A DNA stretch of 64,000 bases from Pseudolysinimonas sp051954455 (GTDB taxonomy: Bacteria; Actinomycetota; Actinomycetes; Actinomycetales; Microbacteriaceae): contig NZ_JBQCHS010000013.1 in assembly GCF_051954455.1 (NCBI RefSeq), positions 1 through 64,000 of the forward strand, in the 5' to 3' direction. A program made the position numbers and the translations under genes. The notes below the pieces were generated by a model, which was not told the origin of the DNA, did not search any database, and saw nothing but the letters and a program-made list of their open reading frames with translations. Position 1 is the stretch's first letter, and each line of letters starts with the position of its first letter. This document shows positions 21,755-29,737 of this stretch, piece after piece.

Positions 21755-23100
21755 GGAACACAGGAATGATGTCGATGTCCCGGTTCGCCGGTGCCCTGGT
21801 CACCGTCGCCCTCGCGGGCGCCCTGGCCCTCGCCGGCGCGTCCGCCGCCTCCGCGGCCCCGGTCGCCGCCTCCGCCGCGACCCCCGGCGTCTCGGCCACC
21901 TGCTCGACCCTCACGGTCAAGCCGCAGGGCTTCGCCGACAAGGGCGAGCTCCGCGTCGTCGTCGACGGCGAGGTCCAGACCGACGGCTCAGCCCAGAAGG
22001 ACGCGTCCGGCGACGACTGGAGCGTCTTCACGGGCAGCTACGCCGGCGTCTACGCGTTCGACCCCCGCGTCGCGCACCGATACTCGATCCAGATCAACTC
22101 CTTCGCCGCGGACAGCGCCGGGCGCACGTTCTCGTCGGGCACCGGATCCGACTCCACGTGGAGCGGCACGACGACGCCGTGCGACCCGGTATCGCTGCGG
22201 GTCGCGGCCACGAACTGCATCAGCCCGGGATCAGCTGCGAAGCAGGGTCTCGACCTCACGATCGGCGAGCTGCGTCGCAGCACGACCTACCTCGTCGAGG
22301 TGATGACCGACGGCGCCGTGGTGACGCACTTCCAGTTCCGCACCCAGCCCGAGGTCACCAAGCACTTCTCCGGTCTGGTGGCGGGCACCGACTATCTCGT
22401 CCGCGTCACCGACCAGTCGGATGACGAGCTCTCGACGTCGCAGCACATCACGATCCCCGGTTGCGCCTCCGCGATCGACCTCGACGCGAGCGTCGCGCTC
22501 TGCACGTCCGGCACGGGCACGACACCGATCACCGCGGATCTGGGCGACCTGGTCGTCGGCCGCGGCTACCAGGTCGCGCTCACCTCGGACGGCTCGAGCC
22601 AGCAGCTGCCGGTCGTCTCCATGCGGGGCGACGACCGTTCCCACAGCGTCCGGTTCGCCGGGCTCGCGCCGGGGTCGTACCGCGTCGCCGTCAGCGACGA
22701 CGCCGCGCCTCGCACGACGCGGAGCGGATCGCTCACCGTCACGTCCTGCTCGACCGGGATGGGCGACAGCGCCACCGGCGGCGTCAGCGCGGGCGGCGTC
22801 GCGGGGGCGGACACCCGCGGGGGGGCGGGAGGTTCCGCGTCCACCGCGACGCAGCTGAAGACCCTCGCGCTCACCGTGACCGCGGACGGCGCGCCGGTCG
22901 ACATCGCCGACTCCGCATCCGGCTCCGCGGCGCAGCCGAAGGTCGGAGCACCGACCGCGACGCTCGCCCGGACCGCGGACGCAGGCCCGTTGGTCATCGC
23001 GGGGATCGCGATCCTCGCCGCGCTCCTCCTCCTCGCCGCGATCGTGATCTGGATCGTCCGCCGCCGTCGGAACGGCGGCGCGGAGGCCGCTACTCCGTGA
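21751..23100 (+). CDS. Cell-surface protein with sortase-E-like sorting tail
   Basis: A 449-residue exported protein of unknown function. A signal peptide (RFAGALVTVALAGALALAGA, then SAASAAP) leads into a region with three Cys-containing beta-rich repeats, then a Gly/Ser/Ala-rich stretch. The C-terminus has LARTA (405-409), a hydrophobic segment (about 414-436) and RRRR, the layout of a class E sortase (LAxTG) signal with Ala in place of Gly. ATG 21751 overlaps the pectinesterase stop; ATG 21766 or 21775 behind AGGA are alternatives. Coupled expression suggests a surface partner of the pectinesterase, which has no anchor itself (inference). Its last 11 bp overlap the convergent DUF427 gene. 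Confidence 0.82.
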   Translation: MRNTGMMSMSRFAGALVTVALAGALALAGASAASAAPVAASAATPGVSATCSTLTVKPQGFADKGELRVVVDGEVQTDGSAQKDASGDDWSVFTGSYAGVYAFDPRVAHRYSIQINSFAADSAGRTFSSGTGSDSTWSGTTTPCDPVSLRVAATNCISPGSAAKQGLDLTIGELRRSTTYLVEVMTDGAVVTHFQFRTQPEVTKHFSGLVAGTDYLVRVTDQSDDELSTSQHITIPGCASAIDLDASVALCTSGTGTTPITADLGDLVVGRGYQVALTSDGSSQQLPVVSMRGDDRSHSVRFAGLAPGSYRVAVSDDAAPRTTRSGSLTVTSCSTGMGDSATGGVSAGGVAGADTRGGAGGSASTATQLKTLALTVTADGAPVDIADSASGSAAQPKVGAPTATLARTADAGPLVIAGIAILAALLLLAAIVIWIVRRRRNGGAEAATP

Positions 23101-23401
23101 CCTGGACGTCCTTCCAGAACGCGACGTAATTGGAGAAGTCCTTGCCGACGCGCTCGAACGCGGTCGGATACGGCGTCGGGTAGCTCCAGGCGCGGTCCTG
23201 CAGCAGCTCGCCGGAGGCCGGGTCCTTGACGGAGAAGTACTGGCACTCGCCCTTCCATGGGCAGGTGTAGGGCGTCGGGCTCTCCTGGAGGAACTCCGAC
23301 TTCACGCTCGAGGGCGGGAAGTACGCGTTGCCCTCGATGTGGATGATGTCCTCGGCCGGAGCCTCGGCGATGACGGTGCCGTTCAGCGTTGCGGTAGCCA
23401 T
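23090..23401 (-). CDS. DUF427 domain protein
   Basis: A 103-residue protein of the DUF427 family: a small beta-barrel with the signature VEGNAYFP-like (IEGNAYFPPSSV), TPYTCPWKGECQYFSV and AWSYPTPYP. The function is unknown. The TPYTCPWKG segment with its conserved Cys is complete. Its 3' end overlaps the convergent surface-protein gene by 11 bp (23090-23100), so a shared terminator cannot lie between them. No clear ribosome site precedes the ATG. Confidence 0.9.
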   Translation of the reverse strand: MATATLNGTVIAEAPAEDIIHIEGNAYFPPSSVKSEFLQESPTPYTCPWKGECQYFSVKDPASGELLQDRAWSYPTPYPTAFERVGKDFSNYVAFWKDVQVTE

Positions 23402-23408
23402 GTGAGGG

Positions 23409-24023
23409 TCAACCCGCCGGGGCCTCGCGGGATTCCCGCAACTCCTGCCAGCGCGCCAGCATGCGATCGCCGCCTCTCCCCCACTGGAGAGGCCCGATCC
23501 CGCCGATGCCCGCGCGGCCGAGGCCGATCGGGATGTCTGTCCGCTGTCCGTGGCGCTCGATCGTCGCGGTGATCGCTTTGACGGGCGCGAGGATCGACAC
23601 CCAGTTCATCGAGAGCTGCACGTCCAGCACGTGCGGCCAACAGACTCCGAGCAGGACCGCACCGTCGCGCGAGCACAGGAAGAAACCCTTGCGATCAGCC
23701 CCGACGAAACCCCACCCCAACGCGATCGGCTCAGCCTGACCGGCGCTGCGCAGCGCCGCCCTCGTCTGTGACGTGGCGTACATCAGCCAGACGTCGGCCT
23801 CCGGATGCTTGCGCTTCACCCGGCGGGACGCGGATCGCACCCACCACAAGAGCGCCAGATTGATCGCACCGGCGAGGGCAGCGAACCCGAGGAAGGTCGC
23901 CGCGCCGTCGAGCATCGGCCGCCACGCCCCGGTGCCGAGATGCACGGCCGATTGCACGATCGCGATCGACAACGCGACAACGATAGCGATCGCGGAGGTG
24001 ACCAATCCCCGGTCCTTCGGCAT
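23409..24023 (-). CDS. Two-helix membrane protein, unknown function
   Basis: A 204-residue protein with two N-terminal membrane segments (about 9-28 and 43-63), then a basic linker (SRRVKRKHPEADVW) and a cytoplasmic domain with GKFFLCS-like and LGVCWPHVLDVQLSMNWVSILAP segments. I do not recognise the family. The start ATG 24023 has a -10-like TAGCCT exactly 6 nt upstream (24030-24035), the pattern of leaderless mRNAs in this window. It lies 9 bp after the stop of the ComB-like gene and may be co-transcribed with it or separately driven. Confidence 0.75.
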   Translation of the reverse strand: MPKDRGLVTSAIAIVVALSIAIVQSAVHLGTGAWRPMLDGAATFLGFAALAGAINLALLWWVRSASRRVKRKHPEADVWLMYATSQTRAALRSAGQAEPIALGWGFVGADRKGFFLCSRDGAVLLGVCWPHVLDVQLSMNWVSILAPVKAITATIERHGQRTDIPIGLGRAGIGGIGPLQWGRGGDRMLARWQELRESREAPAG

Positions 24024-24032
24024 GCCGCGAGG

Positions 24033-24458
24033 CTACTCGGCGCGCAGCTCCCGGGCGCTGACCGAGGCGCTGACGAGATGCCGCGTCGCGGTGCGCAGGC
24101 CCCGGTAGGCGGCCGCCGCCGCCGCGGCCTCGGGCGACTGGTGATCGATGCCGACGCCGGCGATCGCCTCGATGATCGCGCCGGCGGCGAGGAGGTCCTC
24201 GACGGCGAAGCGCAAACTCCCGTCGGGGCGTGCCGCTCCGGCGGCGACCACCGCGATGCGAAAGCGACCGCCGAGCCGCTCCTGCTCGGCGAGCGCCCAC
24301 GCGGCGATCTCGTCCGCCTCCTCGAGGGTGCGGGATCCGTCCGCGCCGTCCAGCTGGTCGACCCAGAGGACCGCGTCGGCGTCGACCGCGATCGCGTCGC
24401 GACCGGGCGCGCCCCAGTCGAACCGCACCTGGTAGGAGGTCTGGGACGCCGCGCTCAC
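24033..24458 (-). CDS. ComB-like (2-phosphosulfolactate phosphatase family) protein
   Basis: A 141-residue protein resembling a short ComB. It begins YQVRFDWGAPG, like the VR(F/C)DWG start of the actinobacterial family, and contains RPDGSLRFAVEDLLAAGAII, matching ComB's DGSLRPALEDLLGAGAI, and a C-terminal SASVSARELRAE, like SGRELI. Classical ComB hydrolyses phosphosulfolactate in coenzyme M synthesis, but this protein is shorter, lacks part of the N-terminal half, and coenzyme M is not expected here, so the reaction is unknown. Its ATG overlaps the stop of the EVE-domain gene (ATGA). Confidence 0.65.
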   Translation of the reverse strand: MSAASQTSYQVRFDWGAPGRDAIAVDADAVLWVDQLDGADGSRTLEEADEIAAWALAEQERLGGRFRIAVVAAGAARPDGSLRFAVEDLLAAGAIIEAIAGVGIDHQSPEAAAAAAAYRGLRTATRHLVSASVSARELRAE

Positions 24459-24883
24459 GCGAGCAGGCTATCCGCCCCCATCTCGCGGGCGATCAGGGCG
24501 AAGTCATGCGGCGTCACCTCGAGGTGGCCGCGGCGCAGCTGGAATCCCCAGTTGGGGTTGCCACGGGTGAGGTCGAGCACGTCGAGGAGCGGCGCGATCG
24601 GGGCGGGGACCGCGGCGCCGTCGTAGTCGACCTTGCGTCGCCAGGGGCGGAAGTCGCCTTCCTCCGACTGCCAGGGCTCGCCCGGCGCGATGCGGCCGAT
24701 CGCGGTGAATTCGCGGAGCGGATCGCCCTGGGGGTAGCTCGTCTTCGGCGAGTAGTAGACGAATCCGTCGCCGGGCTGCATCCGCGCGACGCCCGCCCTC
24801 GCGCCGTGGTTGGTCTGCGCGATCCCGAGCGCGACGCCGCGCAGGACGTGCTCGCGCTGCACCACACCCAGCCAGTACCTCAT
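24455..24883 (-). CDS. EVE domain protein (UPF0310 type)
   Basis: A 142-residue EVE-domain protein, a PUA-like fold that reads modified bases or nucleic acids. Family hallmarks: MRYWLGVVQREHVLRGVALG, ARMQPGDGFVYYSPKT, FTAIGRI, and FRPWRRKVDY. The stop overlaps the start of the ComB-like gene, so the pair is coupled. It is divergent from the SRPBCC gene at 24928 across 44 bp. CATCAT sits 6 nt before the ATG, a weak leaderless-style -10. Confidence 0.9.
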   Translation of the reverse strand: MRYWLGVVQREHVLRGVALGIAQTNHGARAGVARMQPGDGFVYYSPKTSYPQGDPLREFTAIGRIAPGEPWQSEEGDFRPWRRKVDYDGAAVPAPIAPLLDVLDLTRGNPNWGFQLRRGHLEVTPHDFALIAREMGADSLLA

Positions 24884-24927
24884 GCCCGGATGATGCCGCC
24901 GACCGCCGACAGTGGGAGGCTGGAGCC

Positions 24928-25407
24928 ATGCGCGTCGCCCTCAAGCTGGTGCTCGACTGCCCGCCCGACGCCGCGTGGGAGGCGCTGCAGTCGCCCGACG
25001 TGTTCCGGGAGGTGTTCCACCCCTTCGCGAACGTCGAGCCGATCGACCCGCCGGTGTTCCCCGAGCGCTGGCCCGACGGGGCGTCGCTCCTGCGGATCAC
25101 CTCGTTCTCCGGCCTGGTGCCGCTCGGCGACCAGATCGTCGACCTGTCGCGGACGGTGCGCGGCGACACCCGCATCCTCGAGGACGCCGGCCACCCGGTC
25201 ACCGGACCGCTCGCCCCGCTGACGCTCTGGCGCCACCGGATGGCCGTGTCGCCGACCGAGGACGGCCGGACCCTCTACCGCGACCGGCTCGACTTCCGCG
25301 GCCCGGTGGCCGTGCCGTTCTGGCCGGCGCTCTGGGAGCTCTGGCAGTACCGCGGCGGTCGGCTCAAGAAGCTGGCGCCGACGTTCGCGACGCGGTTCAC
25401 GCGATGA
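24928..25407 (+). CDS. SRPBCC/polyketide cyclase-like domain protein
   Basis: A 159-residue protein with a START/SRPBCC-like layout: LKLVLDCPPDAAWEALQSPDVFREV at the start, then alternating strands and a final helix (PFWPALWELWQYRGGRLKKLAP). Such proteins hold small hydrophobic ligands; the ligand is unknown. A GGGAGG/GGAG ribosome site precedes ATG 24928. The stop overlaps the start of the DUF1684 gene by 4 bp. Confidence 0.8.
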   Translation: MRVALKLVLDCPPDAAWEALQSPDVFREVFHPFANVEPIDPPVFPERWPDGASLLRITSFSGLVPLGDQIVDLSRTVRGDTRILEDAGHPVTGPLAPLTLWRHRMAVSPTEDGRTLYRDRLDFRGPVAVPFWPALWELWQYRGGRLKKLAPTFATRFTR

Positions 25408-26018
25408 CCCCGCTCGACGTCGTCGACTGGCGCCGCACGGTCTTCGCGCTCTACGAGACGGTGCGCCGCGAGGACGACCCGGCGACGGCGCACCGGCTCT
25501 GGCGCGACGGACGCGACGCGCTCTTCGCGAACCACCCGGCCACGCCGCTCCTGCCGGAGGACCGCGCGGGCTTCACCGGGCTCCCGGTCGCCGACTACGA
25601 TCCGGCGTGGCGCTTCACCCTCGAGCTCGAGCCGGCGGACCCCACCGGGTTCGCCTTCGAGACCGGCACCGACGGCACGGTCGTCTTCGAGCGCGCCGGG
25701 CTCGTGCGCGTGCCGGAGGTCGGGTCGTTGGAGGTCTGGCGGCTCACCGGCTACGGCGGCGGCCTCTTCGTGCCGGTCAAGGACGGCCTGAAGGGCCGGC
25801 ACGGCGGAACCTACGGCGGCGGGCGCTACCTGCTCGACACCATCAAGGGCGCCGATCTCGGCTCCGACCCGGCGGCGAACACGCTCGTCATCGACTTCAA
25901 CTTCGCGTACAACCCGTCGTGCGCCTACGACCCCGCGTGGGCGTGCCCGCTCGCCCCCGCCGGCAACACGGTCGCGGCCGAGATCCCCGTCGGCGAGCTG
26001 TATTTCGGCTCGTACTGA
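25404..26018 (+). CDS. DUF1684 domain protein
   Basis: A 204-residue DUF1684 protein. Conserved parts: WRRTVFALYETVRRE with LWRDGRDALFANHPATPL near the N-terminus, then GGTYGGGRYLLDTIKGADLG, LVIDFNFAYNPSCAYDPAWACPLAP and AEIPVGEL near the C-terminus. The CAYD...CPLAP element is the best family signature. The function is unknown. It is translationally coupled to the SRPBCC gene (ATGA at 25404-25407). Confidence 0.88.
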   Translation: MTPLDVVDWRRTVFALYETVRREDDPATAHRLWRDGRDALFANHPATPLLPEDRAGFTGLPVADYDPAWRFTLELEPADPTGFAFETGTDGTVVFERAGLVRVPEVGSLEVWRLTGYGGGLFVPVKDGLKGRHGGTYGGGRYLLDTIKGADLGSDPAANTLVIDFNFAYNPSCAYDPAWACPLAPAGNTVAAEIPVGELYFGSY

Positions 26019-26196
26019 TACGGTGGATGACGGCGGAGCTCAGCGCCCGCCCGCGTCGTAGAACGCTTCCCTCGCCGCCCGTGTGCTGATCGAGCCTGTC
26101 GACATCAGCTCAGGGCCCGGCTGACATCTTCTCTGCGGCGAACTTCTGCGCCCATCGGCGCCGTCGCCCATCCCACGAAAGACCCGTACGACTCCT
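26019..26196 (+). other. Gene-free leader upstream of the DEAD-box helicase
   Basis: The 178 bp between the DUF1684 stop and the helicase start hold no gene. Helicases of this type often have long regulated leaders. I see no convincing promoter, riboswitch or Shine-Dalgarno match close to ATG 26197. Confidence 0.4.
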
Positions 26197-27771
26197 ATGT
26201 CCGACATCACGTTCGGCACGCTCGGCGTGCCCTATCCGCTCCTCGAGGTGCTCACCTCCGAGGGCAAGACCACCCCGTTCCCGATCCAGGCCGACACGCT
26301 GCCCGACTCCCTCGCGGGGCGCGACGTGCTCGGCCGGGGCCGCACCGGCTCCGGCAAGACGCTCGCCTTCGCGCTGCCGCTCGTCGCCCGTCTCGGCACC
26401 CGCCTCGCCGGCGGTGCGCGCCGCGCCGGCCGTCCGTTGGGCCTCGTCCTCGCACCGACCCGCGAACTCGCCACCCAGATCGAGGCGACCATCGCCCCGC
26501 TCGCCGCGGCCTACGGTCTCACCACGACGACGGTCTTCGGCGGCGTCTCGCCGAACCGGCAGATCGCCGCGCTCAAGGCAGGCGTGGACATCGTCGTCGC
26601 CTGCCCGGGCCGCCTCGAGGACCTCATGAGCCAGAAGCAGGCGCACCTCGACGCGATCGAGATCACCGTGCTCGACGAGGCGGACCACATGGCCGACCTC
26701 GGCTTCCTCCCCGGCGTGACGCGGATCATGGCCGCGACCCCCGCCGACGGGCAGCGGATGCTGTTCAGCGCCACGCTCGACCGCGGCGTCGACAAGCTCG
26801 TCGCCCGCTTCCTGCACAGCCCCGTGCGGCACGAGGTCGACGAGGAGACCTCGCCGGTCGTCGACATGACGCATCACGTGTTCGGGGCGGCCGACGTCGC
26901 CGCCAAGAACGACCTCGTGCGCGCGCTCGCCTCGGGCACCGGCCGTCGCATCCTCTTCATGCGCACCAAGCACCAGGCGAAGAAGCTGGCGCGCACGCTC
27001 ACCGAGTCCGGGATCCCGGCCGCCGACCTGCAGGGCAACCTCTCGCAGGCGCACCGCGAGCGCAACCTCGCGGCGTTCGGCGCGGGCGAGATCCGCGTGC
27101 TCGTCGCGACCGACGTCGCGGCGCGCGGCGTGCACGTCGACGACGTCGAGCTGGTCGTGCACGTCGATCCGCCGGCCGAGCACAAGGCGTACCTCCACCG
27201 CAGCGGCCGGACCGCGCGAGCCGGCTCGTCGGGCGACGTCGTCACGATCGTCCTGCCGACGCAGGAGGGCGACCTCAAGCAGCTGCTCCGACGCGCCGAC
27301 ATCACGGCGCCGATCCAGCGGGTGACCGCCTCCGACGCGGCCGTGACCGCCCTCGTCGGCGAGGTCGCCGCTCACGTCACCCCGGCGCCGCGCGAGCAGC
27401 GTCCGCAGGGTGGCGGCGGCGCCTCGACCGGCGCCAATGCGCAGCGCAAGCGCGCGAATCGCGAGGCACGTGCCGGCGGCACCGGCGGAGGGCGCGGCGC
27501 ACAGCAGCGCTCGCGCGACGGCCAGGCCGCGGCGCAGCCCGCCGGCTCCGGCCGTCCGCGTCGCGATCGCTCGGGTCGCGCTGCCGGATCGTCCGCGGGT
27601 GCGGCGCGCTCGGGCCAGTCGTCGACCCGCGGCGGCAGCACGCCCGTGTGGTCGTCCGGCGGCGGCGCGAGCTCCGGCTCGACCCGCGCGGGCGGCGGCC
27701 AGTCGGCTCCGTCCGGCAACCCGCGTCGCGGCGGCCGCCGCGCCGGGCGTCCGGCGGGCACGTCCCGCTAG
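26197..27771 (+). CDS. DEAD-box ATP-dependent RNA helicase
   Basis: A 524-residue RNA helicase. All core motifs are visible: Q-motif (TPFPIQADTLP), motif I (GRGRTGSGKT), Ia (PTRELATQI), GG (FGGVSPNRQ), CPGR in place of TPGR, II (DEADHM), III (SAT), IV (RILFMRTKHQ), V (ATDVAARGVHV) and VI (HRSGRTARAG). The last 150 residues are a Gly, Ser, Arg and Ala-rich low-complexity tail that probably binds RNA. It likely unwinds mRNA or ribosome precursors, often in the cold. A 9-bp-stem hairpin lies downstream at 27800-27842. Confidence 0.95.
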   Translation: MSDITFGTLGVPYPLLEVLTSEGKTTPFPIQADTLPDSLAGRDVLGRGRTGSGKTLAFALPLVARLGTRLAGGARRAGRPLGLVLAPTRELATQIEATIAPLAAAYGLTTTTVFGGVSPNRQIAALKAGVDIVVACPGRLEDLMSQKQAHLDAIEITVLDEADHMADLGFLPGVTRIMAATPADGQRMLFSATLDRGVDKLVARFLHSPVRHEVDEETSPVVDMTHHVFGAADVAAKNDLVRALASGTGRRILFMRTKHQAKKLARTLTESGIPAADLQGNLSQAHRERNLAAFGAGEIRVLVATDVAARGVHVDDVELVVHVDPPAEHKAYLHRSGRTARAGSSGDVVTIVLPTQEGDLKQLLRRADITAPIQRVTASDAAVTALVGEVAAHVTPAPREQRPQGGGGASTGANAQRKRANREARAGGTGGGRGAQQRSRDGQAAAQPAGSGRPRRDRSGRAAGSSAGAARSGQSSTRGGSTPVWSSGGGASSGSTRAGGGQSAPSGNPRRGGRRAGRPAGTSR

Positions 27772-27799
27772 GCCCCGGCCGGCCGGGCGCGGCGCGGCG

Positions 27800-27842
27800 C
27801 ACGACGCCGCGATCGGTTGCTCGGCGCCCGCCCGGCGTCGTG
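27800..27842. terminator. Hairpin between convergent helicase and DUF4916 genes
   Basis: Perfect 9-bp arms CACGACGCC (27800-27808) and GGCGTCGTG (27834-27842) flank a 25-nt GC-rich loop. The element lies midway between two convergent genes, where a bidirectional terminator is expected. There is no U tract on either side. Confidence 0.5.
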
Positions 27843-27860
27843 ATGCCGATCTCGGCGCTC

Positions 27861-28433
27861 CTAGCCGAGCACTCCGACGGAGGCGAGCGCCGCGCGCAGC
27901 AGCGTGCCGCGGCCTCCCTCCAGCTCGGCGTGCACCTCGGGGCTCGACGCCTCGGCGGGCGTCAGCCACGACACCTCGAGCGCGTCCTGACGCGGCTCCA
28001 GGGTGCCGGTGATCGGCACGACGTAGGCGAGCGCGACGGCGTGCTGGCGCTCGTCGACGTAGGCGCTCAGCCCCGGGATCGGGAAGTACTCGGCGACGTG
28101 GAACGGCACCGGGCTCGCCGGCAGCTGCGGGAACGCCATCGGCCCGAGGTCCTTCTCGAGGTGGCGGAACAGGGCGTCGCGCAGGGTCTCGCCGAACATG
28201 ACCCGTCCGCTCACGATCGTGCGCGTGATGTCGCCGTGCGCGTTGGCGCGCAGCAGCAGCCCGACGCTCGTCACGACGCCGAGGCCGTCGACCCGCACCG
28301 GCACCGCCTCGACGTACAGGATCGGGATCCGGCGACGCACGTCGGCGAGCTCCTGATCGGTCAGCCACGCCGAGTTCGGCTCGCGGGGCTCGAAGTCGTC
28401 GGGAGGCGGGTCCGGGGTGCCGACGGAGCTCAT
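27861..28433 (-). CDS. DUF4916 NUDIX-like protein
   Basis: A 190-residue actinobacterial DUF4916 protein. It matches the family along its length: AWLTDQELADVRRRIPILYVEAVPVRV, GLLLRANAHGDITRTIVSGRV, GETLRDALFRHLEKDLGP, VAEYFPIPG, and DERQHAVALAYVVPITG. Members are related to NUDIX hydrolases, but the classical GX5EX7REUXEEXGU box is not intact, so activity is uncertain. ATG 28433 has CACAAT 6 nt upstream (28440-28445). It is divergent from the esterase gene across only 39 bp, and longer readings upstream are antisense to that esterase. Confidence 0.87.
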   Translation of the reverse strand: MSSVGTPDPPPDDFEPREPNSAWLTDQELADVRRRIPILYVEAVPVRVDGLGVVTSVGLLLRANAHGDITRTIVSGRVMFGETLRDALFRHLEKDLGPMAFPQLPASPVPFHVAEYFPIPGLSAYVDERQHAVALAYVVPITGTLEPRQDALEVSWLTPAEASSPEVHAELEGGRGTLLRAALASVGVLG

Positions 28434-28439
28434 GCCCCC

Positions 28440-28466
28440 ATTGTGTCCGCTCGCGCGGGCTAGCCT
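28440..28466. promoter_or_regulatory. Divergent leaderless-type promoters
   Basis: Minus strand: CACAAT (28445-28440), 6 nt before the DUF4916 ATG. Plus strand: TAGCCT (28461-28466), 6 nt before the esterase ATG at 28473. The 39-bp gap leaves no room for separate leaders, and each -35 region would fall across or inside the opposite gene's promoter, so the two genes probably compete for polymerase (inference). Confidence 0.5.
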
Positions 28467-28472
28467 CGACAC

Positions 28473-29081
28473 ATGGAGATCGACGCCTCGGCCGTCATCT
28501 GGAACCGCGACGATCGCGAGGGCCGCCCGCTCCTCCTCATCCTCCACGGGCTGGGCGCGAACGAGCACGACTTCCTGCCGATCGTGCCGATGCTGCCCGA
28601 GGGCCTCGCGATCGGGTCGGTGCGCGCGCCGATCGCGTTCCCGCCGGGCTGGTCGTGGTTCCCGCCGGAGCAGACGGCCGAGCTGCCGGCGCAGGTCGAC
28701 GACGCCGCGGATGCCGTGATCCGCTTCATCGAGGCGCAGCCGGCGCCGTCCTCGGTCGGTCTGCTCGGCTTCTCGCAGGGCGGCGCGATCACGGTGCACG
28801 TGCTGCGGCGCCGACCGGAGCTGCTCGACTACGCGGTGAGCCTCGCGGGATTCCTCCCCGGCACCGGCGACGACACCGCGCTCGCGGCCCGCCGCCCGCC
28901 GCTCTTCGTCGGCTGGGGCGAGTCCGACGACGTGGTCCCCGCGGCCTGGCACACCATGCTCGTGGAGTGGGCGCGCCCGCTGACCGCGCTCGAGGAGCGC
29001 ACCTATCCGGGGCTCGTGCACGCGGTCTCCGAGCAGGAGATCGCCGACGCCGCCGCGTTCGTCGAGGCCCATCGGGGATGA
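28473..29081 (+). CDS. Alpha/beta hydrolase, carboxylesterase/phospholipase type
   Basis: A 202-residue alpha/beta hydrolase of the phospholipase/carboxylesterase (YpfH/Apt) family. The nucleophile elbow is LGFSQGG, the acid lies in GESDDVVP and the His in GLVHAVS; LLILHGLGANEHDF supplies the oxyanion region. It hydrolyses ester or thioester bonds of unknown substrate in the cytoplasm (no signal peptide). A paralogue follows immediately, and the stop overlaps the paralogue's ATG (ATGA at 29078-29081). Confidence 0.9.
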   Translation: MEIDASAVIWNRDDREGRPLLLILHGLGANEHDFLPIVPMLPEGLAIGSVRAPIAFPPGWSWFPPEQTAELPAQVDDAADAVIRFIEAQPAPSSVGLLGFSQGGAITVHVLRRRPELLDYAVSLAGFLPGTGDDTALAARRPPLFVGWGESDDVVPAAWHTMLVEWARPLTALEERTYPGLVHAVSEQEIADAAAFVEAHRG

Positions 29082-29737
29082 CGCCGGCCGTCGCGCTCGA
29101 CGTCGACGCGATCCGATGGAGCGCCTCGCCCGAGGCGCGGCTCGGCCGCCCGCTGCTGCTCGCGATGCACGGCCGGGTGAGCGGCGAGCAGCGGCTCGTC
29201 GCCGCATCGGCGGCGTGGCCCGAGGACTACGTCATCGCCCACCTGCGCGCGCCGTGGCCCGAGGACGACCGCTGGTCGTGGTTCGCCGCCGACAACGAGC
29301 GCGGCGATCCGCGACCCGAGGACGCGATCGCGTCGGCCGACGCCGTGCTCGGCTGGCTCGCGACCCTGCCGCCCCCGCCGCTCGTCGGCGCGGGCGGGTT
29401 CTCGCAGGGCGGCGCGATGGCGCTCGAGCTGCTCCGCCGCGATCCCGACCGGGTGGCGTTCGCGGTGAACCTCGGCGGCTTCTCCGTCCGCGGCGATCGC
29501 GAGCGCGACGCCGAGCTGCGGGAGCGGCGTCCGCCGGTCTTCTGGGGGCGCGGCGGGATGGATGACGTGATCCGCCCGTCCGCGATCGACCGCACGACGG
29601 CGTGGCTCGACGCCCACGCGACGACGACCGCGCGGCTCTATCCGCGACTGCGGCACACGGTGTCGCGGCGGGAGGCGGAGGATGCCGGCGCCTTCCTCCG
29701 CGAGCGGCTGGGCGGCGGGGCCGACGAGCGCGACTAG
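29078..29737 (+). CDS. Second alpha/beta hydrolase, tandem paralogue
   Basis: A 219-residue relative of the preceding esterase. It keeps the triad: Ser in GGFSQGG, Asp in RGGMDDVIRP and His in RLRHTVS. The oxyanion HG motif is present but altered (AMHGRVSGEQRL instead of HGLGANEHDF), which suggests a different substrate. It is translated in a coupled fashion with its paralogue, probably a tandem duplication. Its 3' end overlaps the convergent MFS gene by 4 bp (29734-29737). Confidence 0.87.
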   Translation: MTPAVALDVDAIRWSASPEARLGRPLLLAMHGRVSGEQRLVAASAAWPEDYVIAHLRAPWPEDDRWSWFAADNERGDPRPEDAIASADAVLGWLATLPPPPLVGAGGFSQGGAMALELLRRDPDRVAFAVNLGGFSVRGDRERDAELRERRPPVFWGRGGMDDVIRPSAIDRTTAWLDAHATTTARLYPRLRHTVSRREAEDAGAFLRERLGGGADERD

